From Bradyrhizobium huanghuaihaiense (GTDB lineage Bacteria > Pseudomonadota > Alphaproteobacteria > Rhizobiales > Xanthobacteraceae): DNA of 64,000 nucleotides. This document shows positions 42,513 to 50,770 of this stretch, piece after piece (the stretch's first letter is position 1; each line of letters opens with the position of its first letter). The position numbers and the translations under genes are program-made. The notes under the pieces were generated by a model that saw only the letters and a program-made list of their open reading frames with translations, was not told where the DNA came from and made no database searches. The DNA lies in the NCBI RefSeq assembly GCF_007830635.1, contig NZ_VLLA01000015.1, forward strand, positions 1-64,000, in the 5' to 3' direction.

Positions 42513-43493
42513 ATGAGCATCAACTCCCACGACCATTCCATCACCCGCCGCCTCGCGGCATCGCTGCTGGCCGCCGCCATCACCCTATCGACGGCGGCTG
42601 TATCGCTCGCCGCCGACACCGTCGTGCTGCGGGTCGGCGATCAGAAGGGCGGCAACCGCTCGCTGCTGGAAATCTCCGGCTACGCGAAGGACCTGCCTTA
42701 CAAGATCGAATGGTCGGAATTCCCCGCGGCCGCGCCGATCCTCGAAGCGCTCAACGCCGGCGCACTCGATGTCGGCTACACCGGCGACCTCTCGTTCCTC
42801 TCGGTCTATGCGGCGGGCGCGCCGATCAAGGCGATCGGCGGCACGCGTTCGGACGCGAAGACGCAGGCGATCCTGGTGCGCCAGGATTCGCCGATCAAGT
42901 CGGCCGCCGACCTCAGGGGCAAGCGCCTCGCCGGCACGCGCGGCGGCTGGGGCCAGTTCCTGATCGACGCAACGCTGGAGAAGGCGCAGATCAAGCTGGA
43001 GGATGCGACCTTCGCGCCGCTCGGCCCCGTGGATGCCAAGATCGCGCTGGTCGCGGGCTCGATCGACGCCTGGGCGGTGTGGGAGCCCTATGTCTCGTTC
43101 GCGACGCTGAAGGACAAGGCGCGCGTGATCGCCGACGGCGAAGGCCTGACGCCGACCATCACCTTCATCGTCGCCTCCGACAACGCCATCGCCACCAAGC
43201 GCGCGGCGGTGCAGGACCTCGTGCAGCGCCTGAACAAGGCGCGGCTGTGGTCGCTCGACCATCTCGGTGAATACGCAAAGAACACGGCCGAGCTGACAAA
43301 ACTGCCGGAGGACGTGCTGCTGTCGGCTTACACCGCGCAGCGCACCAGTCCGATCGTGATCGACGAGAACGTGGTGAAGGAAATCCAGGCCGCCTCGGAT
43401 CGCTCGACGCGCTACGGCATCCTGCCGAAGCAGCTCGACGTCAGCAAAGCCGTGGACCGCAGCTTCACCGCCGCGGCCGCGGGATCAAACTAA
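42513..43493 (+). CDS. SsuA-type ABC substrate-binding protein (divergent)
   Basis: 326-residue periplasmic binding protein. Signal peptide RRLAASLLAAAITLSTAAVS ending LAA. The core has VVLRVGDQKGGNRSLLEISG, YKIEWSEFPAAAPILEALNA, GYTGDLSFLSVYAAGAPIKA and DAWAVWEPYVSFATLKDKAR. It is a clear paralogue of the 35912 protein (same VGDQKG, YKIEW, EFPAAAP blocks) and faces away from the sulfonate operon, with which it likely shares a control region. A long open frame upstream of 42513 is rejected because the signal peptide begins just after this ATG. Confidence 0.87.
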   Translation: MSINSHDHSITRRLAASLLAAAITLSTAAVSLAADTVVLRVGDQKGGNRSLLEISGYAKDLPYKIEWSEFPAAAPILEALNAGALDVGYTGDLSFLSVYAAGAPIKAIGGTRSDAKTQAILVRQDSPIKSAADLRGKRLAGTRGGWGQFLIDATLEKAQIKLEDATFAPLGPVDAKIALVAGSIDAWAVWEPYVSFATLKDKARVIADGEGLTPTITFIVASDNAIATKRAAVQDLVQRLNKARLWSLDHLGEYAKNTAELTKLPEDVLLSAYTAQRTSPIVIDENVVKEIQAASDRSTRYGILPKQLDVSKAVDRSFTAAAAGSN

Positions 43494-43507
43494 ACGGAGG
43501 CGGCGGG

Positions 43508-43606
43508 ATGCACAGGCCTCGCCTCAAGGCCGGCCCGCTGCATCTCGCCGCGATCGTGCTCATGCATTTCGCCTGCATGAGCCTGATCGTGTGGCTCTCG
43601 CTCTAG
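43508..43606 (+). CDS. 32-residue membrane peptide
   Basis: Reads MHRPRLKAGPLHLAAIVLMH then FACMSLIVWLSL. A basic N-terminus is followed by one hydrophobic helix. GGAGG stands about eight bases before the ATG, and the gene begins 14 bases after the binding-protein stop, so the two are probably cotranscribed. Function unknown. Confidence 0.45.
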   Translation: MHRPRLKAGPLHLAAIVLMHFACMSLIVWLSL

Positions 43607-43619
43607 CTCCGCGAGGCGC

Positions 43620-44084
43620 TCACCAATATCCGCGGTAATAGGGCCGGTAGTAGCCGTAGCGAGGGCCATAATACGGACGATAGGCCCGATAGCCATAATA
43701 GGGACGCGCGTAGTAGCCGCCATAGCCGTAGCCCGGTCCATAGCCGTAGCCGCCGTAATAGGCCGGCGCATAGCCATAGCCGTAGCCCGGATATCCATAG
43801 CCGCCGCCATAATACGGTCCGCCGCCGTAGTAGCCGTAGCCGTATGGCGCGCTGCTGGCGATGGCGCCGCCGATGATTGCGCCGGCCGCGAGGGCGCCGA
43901 AACCCAATCCCCAGCCGCCACCCCAGCCGCGGCCGCGCCAATAGACCTGCGCGACATCATCGCCGACTGCCGCTTTCATGGCCGCGACATTGGTCGGCAG
44001 CGGGGCTGCTGCGGCCTGCCCGATTTGGCCGACCATGACCGCGCCCGCCAGTGAACAGGCAATTGCCGTTGTCCAGATCCTCAT
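43620..44084 (-). CDS. Gly/Tyr-rich secreted protein
   Basis: 154-residue exported protein. Signal peptide MRIWTTAIACSLAGAVMVGQ ending AAAAP. A short segment MKAAVGDDVAQVYWRGRGWG is followed by a glycine helix-like stretch (GLGFGALAAGAIIGGAIA) and then about 80 residues made of GYGY, GGPYYGGGYG and ARPYYGYRAYRPYYG repeats. Such Gly/Tyr tails occur in small rhizobial envelope proteins of unknown role. The ATG at 44084 has AGGGAG seven bases upstream. It converges with the plus-strand peptide gene. Confidence 0.7.
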   Translation of the reverse strand: MRIWTTAIACSLAGAVMVGQIGQAAAAPLPTNVAAMKAAVGDDVAQVYWRGRGWGGGWGLGFGALAAGAIIGGAIASSAPYGYGYYGGGPYYGGGYGYPGYGYGYAPAYYGGYGYGPGYGYGGYYARPYYGYRAYRPYYGPRYGYYRPYYRGYW

Positions 44085-44410
44085 CGTCTTGCTCCCTGTC
44101 TGACGTTTCGCTTGGAAAAAGGATCGCAGGCCTATGATCGGGCATCGTTGCGCCAAGTCAAAGCCTCGATTTTGCGTGCGGCGCACAAGAGAGCGGGTGC
44201 ATGCCTCAATTATGGTCAAGCGGGATAGCGCCGATATGACTCCGATACGACGGCGCCCGGTCCCGGCGACCACGGCAAAGCATTAAGCTTCCCGCGCGTT
44301 CGCAACCAACAACCGTCTTCCTGATTTACTATTCGTACCGTTACTATCGGTTCCAATGGTGCGCGGCCGGGACGCATCCCGCGACGCGTCAGAGGTGTGG
44401 GGAGGATTGC

Positions 44411-45673
44411 ATGAGTGCCGTGGGTAGTGAGCCGCTCGCGCGTCAGGCGCTGGCGTTCGTCCTGGCTGGTGGACGCGGCAGCCGCCTTTTGGAGCTGACC
44501 GATCGGCGCGCCAAGCCCGCGGTCTATTTCGGGGGCAAGTCCCGCATCATCGATTTCGCGCTGTCGAACGCGGTGAATTCCGGCATCCGCCGCATCGCGG
44601 TCGCCACCCAGTACAAGGCGCACAGCCTGATCCGCCATCTCCAGATGGGCTGGAATTTCTTCCGCCCCGAGCGCAACGAGAGCTTCGACATCCTGCCCGC
44701 GAGCCAGCGCGTCTCCGAGAACATGTGGTATGTCGGCACGGCGGATGCGATCTACCAGAACATCGACATCATCGAGTCGCACGCATGCCGCTTCATCGTC
44801 GTGCTGGCCGGCGACCATATCTATAAAATGGACTACGAGGTGATGCTGCGCCAGCATGTCGAGAGCGGCGCCGACGTCACCGTCGGCTGCCTGGAGATGC
44901 CGCGCACCGAATCCTCGGGCTTCGGCATCATGCATATCGACGAGAACGGCTGGATCCAGCAATTCCTGGAGAAGCCGAAAGATCCCCCGCCGATGCCGGG
45001 CAAGCCGGACGTCTCGCTCGCCAGCATGGGCATCTATGTCTTCAACGCGAAGTTCCTGTTCGACGAGCTCAAGCGCGACGCCGAAGACCCGAACTCGAAC
45101 CACGATTTCGGCAAGGACATCATTCCCTATATCGTCAAGAACGGCCGCGCCATCGCACACCAGTTCTCGACCTCGTGCGTCCGCTCCGGCAGCCACAACG
45201 GCGCCTATTGGCGCGACGTCGGCACGGTCGACGCCTATTGGGCCGCCAACATCGACCTCACCGACGTGGTGCCGGAGCTCGACCTGTTCGACCGCGCCTG
45301 GCCGATCTGGTCCTATGCGGAGATCACCCCGCCGGCGAAATTCGTCCATGACGAGGAAAGCCGGCGCGGCCAGGCGGTGAGCTCGCTGGTCTCCGGCGGC
45401 TGCATCATCTCCGGCGCCTCGCTGCGCCGCTCGCTGCTGTTCACCGGCGTGCGCATCAATTCCTATGCCAATGTCGAGAACGCCGTGATCATGCCTTACG
45501 TGAATGTCGGACGCGGCGCGCGGCTCAAGAATGTCGTGATCGACCGCGGCGTCGAGATCCCCGAGGGCCTCGTCGTCGGCGAGGATCCCGATATCGACGC
45601 CAAGCGCTTCCGCACCACCGAGCAGGGCATCTCGCTGATCACCCAGCCGATGATCGACAGGCTCAATACATGA
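44411..45673 (+). CDS. glgC: Glucose-1-phosphate adenylyltransferase
   Basis: Makes ADP-glucose from glucose 1-phosphate and ATP, the first committed step of glycogen synthesis, in the cytoplasm. 420 residues is the normal length. The nucleotidyltransferase signature FVLAGGRGSRLLELTDRRAKP is followed by VYFGGKSRIIDFALSNAVNS, the ATP-side GTADAIYQN, AGDHIYKMDY and the sugar-phosphate region VGCLEMPRTESSGFGIMHID. The C-terminal left-handed beta-helix (INSYANVENAVIMPYVNVGR) mediates oligomerisation and allosteric control. The stop overlaps the glgA start (ATGA). Confidence 0.95.
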   Translation: MSAVGSEPLARQALAFVLAGGRGSRLLELTDRRAKPAVYFGGKSRIIDFALSNAVNSGIRRIAVATQYKAHSLIRHLQMGWNFFRPERNESFDILPASQRVSENMWYVGTADAIYQNIDIIESHACRFIVVLAGDHIYKMDYEVMLRQHVESGADVTVGCLEMPRTESSGFGIMHIDENGWIQQFLEKPKDPPPMPGKPDVSLASMGIYVFNAKFLFDELKRDAEDPNSNHDFGKDIIPYIVKNGRAIAHQFSTSCVRSGSHNGAYWRDVGTVDAYWAANIDLTDVVPELDLFDRAWPIWSYAEITPPAKFVHDEESRRGQAVSSLVSGGCIISGASLRRSLLFTGVRINSYANVENAVIMPYVNVGRGARLKNVVIDRGVEIPEGLVVGEDPDIDAKRFRTTEQGISLITQPMIDRLNT

Positions 45674-47124
45674 CGCCTGTTCGCGTCCTCGCGGTCGCCT
45701 CTGAAGTCTACCCCATCGTCAAGACCGGCGGCCTCGCGGATGTCGCCGGCGCGCTGCCGCTTGCGCTGAAGGCGCACGGCGTCGAGATGCGCACCCTCAT
45801 GCCGGGCTATCCCGACGTGATGCGTCTGATGTCCGATGCAGAGGAAGTCCGGCGCTGGCCGGATTATTTCGGCGGGCCGGGACGGCTGCTCGCCGGCTCC
45901 CATGACGGGCTCGACCTGTTCGTGCTCGACGCGCCGCATCTCTATGCGCGGCCGGGCAATCCTTACGTCACCGCCGAGGGGGTCGACTGGCCGGACAACG
46001 GCGTGCGCTTCGCGGCGCTGTCGCGCGTGGCGGCCGATATCGGCCACGGCCTCGTTCCGGCGTTCGTGCCTGACGTCGTGCACGCCCATGACTGGCAGGC
46101 GGGGCTCGCACCGGCCTATCTGCACTATGACAATCGCCCGCGGCCCGGCACCGTGATGACGATCCACAACATGGCCTATCAGGGCAAGTTCGCGCGCGAG
46201 CTGATCGGTGCGATCGGCCTGCCGTGGAGCTCCTTCGACGTCAACGGCCTGGAATATTTCGGCGGCATCAGCTTTCTCAAGGCCGGCCTGCAATTCGCCG
46301 ACCGCATCACCACGGTGTCGCCGACCTATGCCCAGGAAATCCAGAGTGACGAGGGCGGCATGGGGCTCGGCGGACTGTTGCGCGCACGCGCGGGCGCATT
46401 GAGCGGCATCCTCAACGGCATCGACACCGAGGTGTGGAATCCGCAAACCGACGCGCACATCGCCTATCGCTTCGGCGCGGAGGACCTGACGTTCCGGGCC
46501 GCGAACAAGGCGGTGCTGCAGCAGCAATTCAATCTCGATTCCTCGGATGAAGCACCGCTGCTCGGCGTCATCAGCCGGCTGTCCTGGCAGAAGGGGCTCG
46601 ATCTGCTGCTCGAGGCCATTCCGACCATTTTGCGCGAAGGCATGCAGCTCGCGCTGCTCGGCAGCGGCGATCGCGATCTCCAGGAGCGCTACCAGGCCGC
46701 CGCCCGCGCCAATCCCGGCCGGATCGGCGTCGTGATCGGCTATGACGAGATTTTGGCGCATCTGATCCAGGCCGGCTCGGACGCGCTTCTGGTGCCGTCG
46801 CGCTTCGAGCCATGCGGCCTGACCCAGCTTTGCGCGCTGCGCTATGGCGCGGTGCCGATCGTGTCGCGCGTCGGCGGCCTCGAGGATACCATCGTCGATA
46901 TCGGCGAGGCCGACGCATCGGGGCGCGATGCGACCGGCTTCAAGTTCAGCCCGGTGACGGCGGATGCCTTCGCCGGCACGCTGCGCAAGGCCAACACCGC
47001 CTTCCATGACAAGCTGACCTGGCGGCGGCTGCAGCGAAGCGGCCTCGCGACCGACGTCTCCTGGCGCAACCGCGCCGGCGACTATGCTGCGCTGTATCGC
47101 GATCTCATGGCGGCCCGCGCTTGA
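45670..47124 (+). CDS. glgA: Glycogen synthase
   Basis: Transfers glucose from ADP-glucose to the growing glycogen chain (GT5 family, GT-B fold). Seen motifs: the ADP-glucose-binding KTGGLADVAGALPLAL near the N-terminus, HAHDWQAGLAPAYLHYD, and in the C-terminal domain LGVISRLSWQKGLDLLLEAI and the catalytic PSRFEPCGLTQLCALRYG with acidic Glu. 484 residues is standard. The start overlaps glgC by four bases, which implies translational coupling. No branching or debranching gene is in the window. Confidence 0.95.
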   Translation: MTPVRVLAVASEVYPIVKTGGLADVAGALPLALKAHGVEMRTLMPGYPDVMRLMSDAEEVRRWPDYFGGPGRLLAGSHDGLDLFVLDAPHLYARPGNPYVTAEGVDWPDNGVRFAALSRVAADIGHGLVPAFVPDVVHAHDWQAGLAPAYLHYDNRPRPGTVMTIHNMAYQGKFARELIGAIGLPWSSFDVNGLEYFGGISFLKAGLQFADRITTVSPTYAQEIQSDEGGMGLGGLLRARAGALSGILNGIDTEVWNPQTDAHIAYRFGAEDLTFRAANKAVLQQQFNLDSSDEAPLLGVISRLSWQKGLDLLLEAIPTILREGMQLALLGSGDRDLQERYQAAARANPGRIGVVIGYDEILAHLIQAGSDALLVPSRFEPCGLTQLCALRYGAVPIVSRVGGLEDTIVDIGEADASGRDATGFKFSPVTADAFAGTLRKANTAFHDKLTWRRLQRSGLATDVSWRNRAGDYAALYRDLMAARA

Positions 47125-47157
47125 GGCATGACGTCGAATCCATGCTATAGAGCGCGC

Positions 47158-47418
47158 ATGGACCCGCTATTGATCAAGCTGATCGGCTTTGCCGCCGCAA
47201 CCTGCACCACCGTGGCCTACGCACCGCAAGCCATCAAGGTGTGGAAGACCCGCTCCACCGGCGACATCTCGCTCGGCATGTTCCTGGTCATGGTGCTGGG
47301 CCTCGCGCTCTGGCTGATCTACGGCCTGCTCTCGGGCGATGGCCCGCTGATCGCCTCGAACGCCGTCACCATGCTGCTCGCCGGCGGCATCCTGGTGATG
47401 AAGCTGCGATACGGGTGA
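47158..47418 (+). CDS. SemiSWEET sugar transporter
   Basis: 86-residue membrane protein with three helices and the PQ-loop-type core of SemiSWEETs: LIGFAAATCTTVAYAPQAIKV, then TRSTGDISLGMFLVMVLGLA, then ASNAVTMLLAGGILVMKLRY. SemiSWEETs work as dimers that move sugars along the gradient; a Bradyrhizobium member has been shown to carry sucrose. I chose the ATG at 47158 because the segment before it (from 47128) is not conserved. It sits 33 bases after glgA in the same direction, so it may join the glycogen genes in one transcript and link sugar flow to storage. Confidence 0.85.
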   Translation: MDPLLIKLIGFAAATCTTVAYAPQAIKVWKTRSTGDISLGMFLVMVLGLALWLIYGLLSGDGPLIASNAVTMLLAGGILVMKLRYG

Positions 47419-47429
47419 GGCTTTCTTCG

Positions 47430-47453
47430 CCTCTCCCCGCGTGCGGGGAGAGG
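47430..47453. repeat. Palindrome, CCTCTCCCCGC family
   Basis: CCTCTCCCCGC-GT-GCGGGGAGAGG lies directly after the SemiSWEET stop and could end its transcript. It is the same core as at 50147 and 61720. Confidence 0.7.
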
Positions 47454-47465
47454 GAGAAGAGATCA

Positions 47466-48260
47466 TCATCCAAACATATACGACGCCATCGCGACGCTCG
47501 CGACCTCGTCGACGAAGACCCGCTTGCCGACATCCTTGCCCGCAGCTCCGGCGGCGACCATCAGCGGCAGCAGATGGTCCTCGCGCGGATGCGCAAGCCG
47601 TGCGCTCGGCGCGTTCTCCCAGTCGACCAGCATCGCATTGCGGCGCGCCGCATCGGGGTTGCTGATCGCCTCGTTCAGATAGGCCTCGAAATCATACGAG
47701 ACCGGCTTCGACTCCGGCCGGTTGAAGCCGCGCATGTTGTGATAGGTGAGCCCGCTGCCGACGATCAAGATGCCTTCGTCGCGCAGCGAGGCGATCGCCT
47801 CCCCGACCTTGATGTGCTCGGCCGCATCGTAGCTCGACTTCAGCGACAAGAGCACGATCGGCATGTCGGCATTCGGATACATCAGGCCGAGCGGGACGAA
47901 GGTGCCGTGGTCAAAACCCTGATTGGGATCTTCCCGGCAATCGACGCCCGCGTGCTTGAGCAGCGCCCTCACCTCGACGGCAAGCTCCGGCTTGCCCGGC
48001 GCGGGATATTTGAGGTGATAGGTATGCTCGGGGAAACCGTAATAGTCGTACACCATCGGCGGATGCGCCGAGGTCGAGACGGTGAAGGCGTCAGCCTCCC
48101 AATGCCCGGTGATGACGAGCACGGCTTTCGGTCTTTGCGGGAGAAGCTGCGGCAGCCGGCCGAACTCCTCGGCGGTCCTGGCATATTGCACCCGCCGGTC
48201 CTCCATGAAGGGCCAGGGGCCGCCGCCATGCGACAGGAAGAGGGTCGGAAATCGCGTCAT
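47466..48260 (-). CDS. DODA-type extradiol aromatic ring-cleaving dioxygenase
   Basis: 264-residue class III extradiol dioxygenase (LigB/YgiD group) that opens catechol-type rings using Fe(II) or zinc. Likely metal ligands: the N-terminal His of LFLSHGGGPWPFM, His of VITGHWEADAFTV, FDHGTFVPLGLMYPNADMPI and the C-terminal LAHPREDHLLPLMVAAGAAG. IVGSGLTYHNMRGFN is the conserved middle block. Soluble, cytosolic. Stand-alone gene with no aromatic degradation partner nearby, so the physiological substrate is unclear. Confidence 0.85.
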   Translation of the reverse strand: MTRFPTLFLSHGGGPWPFMEDRRVQYARTAEEFGRLPQLLPQRPKAVLVITGHWEADAFTVSTSAHPPMVYDYYGFPEHTYHLKYPAPGKPELAVEVRALLKHAGVDCREDPNQGFDHGTFVPLGLMYPNADMPIVLLSLKSSYDAAEHIKVGEAIASLRDEGILIVGSGLTYHNMRGFNRPESKPVSYDFEAYLNEAISNPDAARRNAMLVDWENAPSARLAHPREDHLLPLMVAAGAAGKDVGKRVFVDEVASVAMASYMFG

Positions 48261-48418
48261 GGGTAAAGGCTCGGCTCAAGGACAACATACGCGCGTAGCG
48301 GTCCTACGCGACCGGCGGCGAGCATAGGCAAAGCGGTATGGTTAGCAAGTCGTTAACGATTCCTCTTCCAAAATCCCCGTCGTGGCCGAAGGAGTCGGCC
48401 AGAAGACGAGGACGTGAG

Positions 48419-48598
48419 ATGAGGAAGTTTTCGCTGGGGGACGTCGTCAACAGTGACAAGGGCCGCCGCGGCGTCGTTCGCGCCGCCTTCAAGTCGCGGG
48501 AAGGCCAGCAGTTCTATGCCGTCGAGAAGGACGGCGCGATGGACTATCTCGAGGAAGACCGGCTGAGCCCGGCCCCGCGCGTCGAGCTCGCTGCTTAA
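48419..48598 (+). CDS. Small conserved protein, unknown function
   Basis: 59-residue soluble protein: MRKFSLGDVVNSDKGRRGVV, RAAFKSREGQQFYAVEKDGA, MDYLEEDRLSPAPRVELAA. It looks like a small beta-barrel of KOW/SH3-like type (GDVV..GRRGVV..F..REGQQFYAVE.DG), a pattern seen in short nucleic-acid or ribosome-associated proteins; this is only a resemblance. The ATG at 48419 is preceded by GAGGAC at a useful distance, and upstream in-frame codons are unlike it. Confidence 0.6.
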   Translation: MRKFSLGDVVNSDKGRRGVVRAAFKSREGQQFYAVEKDGAMDYLEEDRLSPAPRVELAA

Positions 48599-48605
48599 GT
48601 CCAAC

Positions 48606-50072
48606 TCATTTCTTGCTCTCATCTGCAAGCCGGTCGAGGCGCTCCGCGAAGGGATCGTCTCCGCTCGCAATGTGATCGTTCGCGATCAGCAGCAGACGAT
48701 CGCTGCCCGCCGCCGCGTCCCAACGCGGCAGGTCCGGGCCATTGGGATCGCCGCTTTTTGCAAAATTGATCCAGTAGCCGCGCACGCGGCTTGCGACCTC
48801 GCGATCACGCCGCGACAGGATGCCAGCACCGGGGACGCCTTCCGCGCCGAAGATGAATTGCAACTCGCGTCCGTGGCCGCCCTCGGGATTGGCGCGTCGG
48901 GCCTCCGGCACATAGGCGAAGCGATAGCGGTAGGTTGGCGCGCCGATCGCGGCATGCAGGCGCGCGAGCAGCCGCACCGGTTCGGAGAAGACCTTGTCGG
49001 TGTAGAACCGCGCTGCAAGGTCCGAAGGCCTGGTGAGGTCGGGATAGAGTTGTTCGGGCGCCGCACCTGACGATGCCATCGCCTCCGCGATCTCAGGCTC
49101 ACTGTCGAAGCCGGTCTCGTCATCGTTGGAGCCGACGATCAGGGGAATGCGGCTTTGATGTCCGGCCGCAAAGCCTGCGGCGATATCTTCCGTCACGAGG
49201 CTTCCATCGATCGCCGGCGCGAAGCCGTGCGGGGATTTCGCCAGCAGCTTGCTTTCGGCGGCAAGCAGCCGCGCAGCCGCGATCGTGCGCAGGTCGGCAC
49301 CATCCTGCCCGAGCGTCGCGACGAATTGCAGGCCCCAGGCCTCCGCCTCCTGCCGTGAGCGCAGGCGCACACGGCCGGGCAGCGATTGCAGGATGGCTTT
49401 CTCAAAAAGCTCACGCGCCTCGCCGCACAGCATCAACAGCGCGATCGATGTCGCCCCCGCGCCACTGCCGAACAGCGTGACGTTGCGCGCATCGCCGCCG
49501 AATGCCGCGATGTTGTCGTGAACCCAATGCAGCGCCGCGATCTGGTCCATCAACCCGTAATTTCCGGATCCGCCTTCGGACAAGGCAGGATGCGTGAGCC
49601 AGCCGAGCACGCCCAAGCGATAGTTCACGGTGACCACGATGAGCCCGGCCTGCGCGAGCCTCGCGCCGTCGAACAGCGGATCGTTGGCGGTGCCGCTGAC
49701 GAAGCCGCCGTCATGGATGAACACCATCACCGGCAGCGGGCCGTCGACGCCGAACGGACGAAACACGTTGAGCGTGAGACAATCCTCGCGCGCACCGGAC
49801 AGCGACGGTTGAAGGCACGGCGCAGCGTATTCATAGGCCGTGCGCATTTCCGAGCTTTCAGGCGTGACCTGCGGCGGCCGCCAGCGCAGCGGCCCGACCG
49901 GCGCGGCTGCATAAGCCAGTCCCTTGAAGAAGGCCACCTCGCCTTCGACGCCGCCGAGCATCTGGCCTTCGCGCGTCAGCGCAAACGGAAACTGCCCGAC
50001 CGGCTGGGCCACGGCCGGGCCGGCAAGGCAAAGACATGCGGAAGCCGTAACGAGCGCAAGCAGGGATCGCAT
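48606..50072 (-). CDS. Type-B carboxylesterase-like protein lacking the nucleophile
   Basis: 488-residue exported alpha/beta hydrolase of the carboxylesterase/cholinesterase family. Signal peptide MRSLLALVTASACLCLAGPA. The fold is complete: FKGLAYAAAPVGPLRWRPPQ, the disulfide region CLQPSLSGAREDCLTLNVFR, VMVFIHDGGFVSGTANDPLF (oxyanion hole), LHWVHDNIAAFGGDARNVTL. The nucleophile elbow reads FGSGAGA (G202-S203-G204) where FGESAGG is the rule, so the catalytic Ser is Gly. The acidic partner (VGSNDDETGFDS) and His (PEGGHGRELQFIF) remain. It is either inactive, a binding protein, or uses the shifted Ser203. Confidence 0.85.
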   Translation of the reverse strand: MRSLLALVTASACLCLAGPAVAQPVGQFPFALTREGQMLGGVEGEVAFFKGLAYAAAPVGPLRWRPPQVTPESSEMRTAYEYAAPCLQPSLSGAREDCLTLNVFRPFGVDGPLPVMVFIHDGGFVSGTANDPLFDGARLAQAGLIVVTVNYRLGVLGWLTHPALSEGGSGNYGLMDQIAALHWVHDNIAAFGGDARNVTLFGSGAGATSIALLMLCGEARELFEKAILQSLPGRVRLRSRQEAEAWGLQFVATLGQDGADLRTIAAARLLAAESKLLAKSPHGFAPAIDGSLVTEDIAAGFAAGHQSRIPLIVGSNDDETGFDSEPEIAEAMASSGAAPEQLYPDLTRPSDLAARFYTDKVFSEPVRLLARLHAAIGAPTYRYRFAYVPEARRANPEGGHGRELQFIFGAEGVPGAGILSRRDREVASRVRGYWINFAKSGDPNGPDLPRWDAAAGSDRLLLIANDHIASGDDPFAERLDRLADESKK

Positions 50073-50146
50073 CTTGGGGATCTCGATGCGCGGAAGATTT
50101 CCTGGAAGGTTACGTCTGCGGTACGCGAAGAGGCAAGCCGCGTCTT

Positions 50147-50285
50147 ACCTCTCCCCGCTTGCGGGGAGAGGTCGGATTGCATCGAAGATGCAATCCGGGT
50201 GAGGGGGTACAGGTCCCTCGATAATCTCCTCGTGCGGAGAGACGCCCCTCACCCCAACCCTCTCCCCGTAAGAACGGGGCGAGGG
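50147..50285. repeat. Palindromic repeat pair, CCTCTCCCCGC family
   Basis: ACCTCTCCCCGC-TTG-CGGGGAGAGGT is followed by GGATTGCAT-CGAAG-ATGCAATCC and then CCCCTCACCCCAACCCTCTCC with GTAAGAACGGGGCGAGGG. It shares these blocks with the element at 61670-61814 in reverse orientation. Confidence 0.75.
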
Positions 50286-50330
50286 AGCGCACCGGCGGTG
50301 CGGCCAAACTGCAACTCAACCAGTGCGCAG

Positions 50331-50540
50331 CTAACCGCCCTTGGCCAAAATCTCCGCCAGTGCCCGTCGCGCGATGATGCCGAGCTCACCGAGGGTGGAG
50401 TGTCCCGCCTGCGCCGCCTCGATCAGGCGCTCGGCGATGAACCTGCGGCTGTCGTGATCGCCGCCGTGCGGCAATTGGCGACACGTCTGCTCCAGGACGA
50501 CGTCCATGTTGGCTTTGGTCCGCTCACTCAACTCTGTCAT
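50331..50540 (-). CDS. Small helical protein, unknown function
   Basis: 69-residue soluble protein: MTELSERTKANMDVVLEQTC, RQLPHGGDHDSRRFIAERLI, EAAQAGHSTLGELGIIARRA, LAEILAKGG. The layout (a middle RRFIAERLIEAAQAG followed by TLGEL and a helix) is one I know from many short proteins in Bradyrhizobium and Rhodopseudomonas. No enzymatic motif. Start at 50540 chosen by conservation; a longer start at 50579 is possible. No strong ribosome-binding site at either. Confidence 0.55.
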   Translation of the reverse strand: MTELSERTKANMDVVLEQTCRQLPHGGDHDSRRFIAERLIEAAQAGHSTLGELGIIARRALAEILAKGG

Positions 50541-50770
50541 GACGCCCGGCCGGCACGCGTGGCTTGTAACCGCAAGCATACACAGAGGGATCAGGCATGA
50601 TTAGCCCGGACAATCACGGCCATTGTGCATCGCGATGCGTGCAATGGAGCAGCGTTCGCGCCGCTTTGGTGCCATCGAAAACGACTACCGAGGATTGCAC
50701 TTGGTCTGATGACAAGCCGGGCCTGCAGGACTAGCCTGCCGGCAAAACAAAACGCACGGGAGGAAATGCC

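Noticed and set aside
16353..50285. Palindromic repeats as a CRISPR array
   Set aside because: Copies are scattered kilobases apart between different genes, with no regular spacers and no cas genes.
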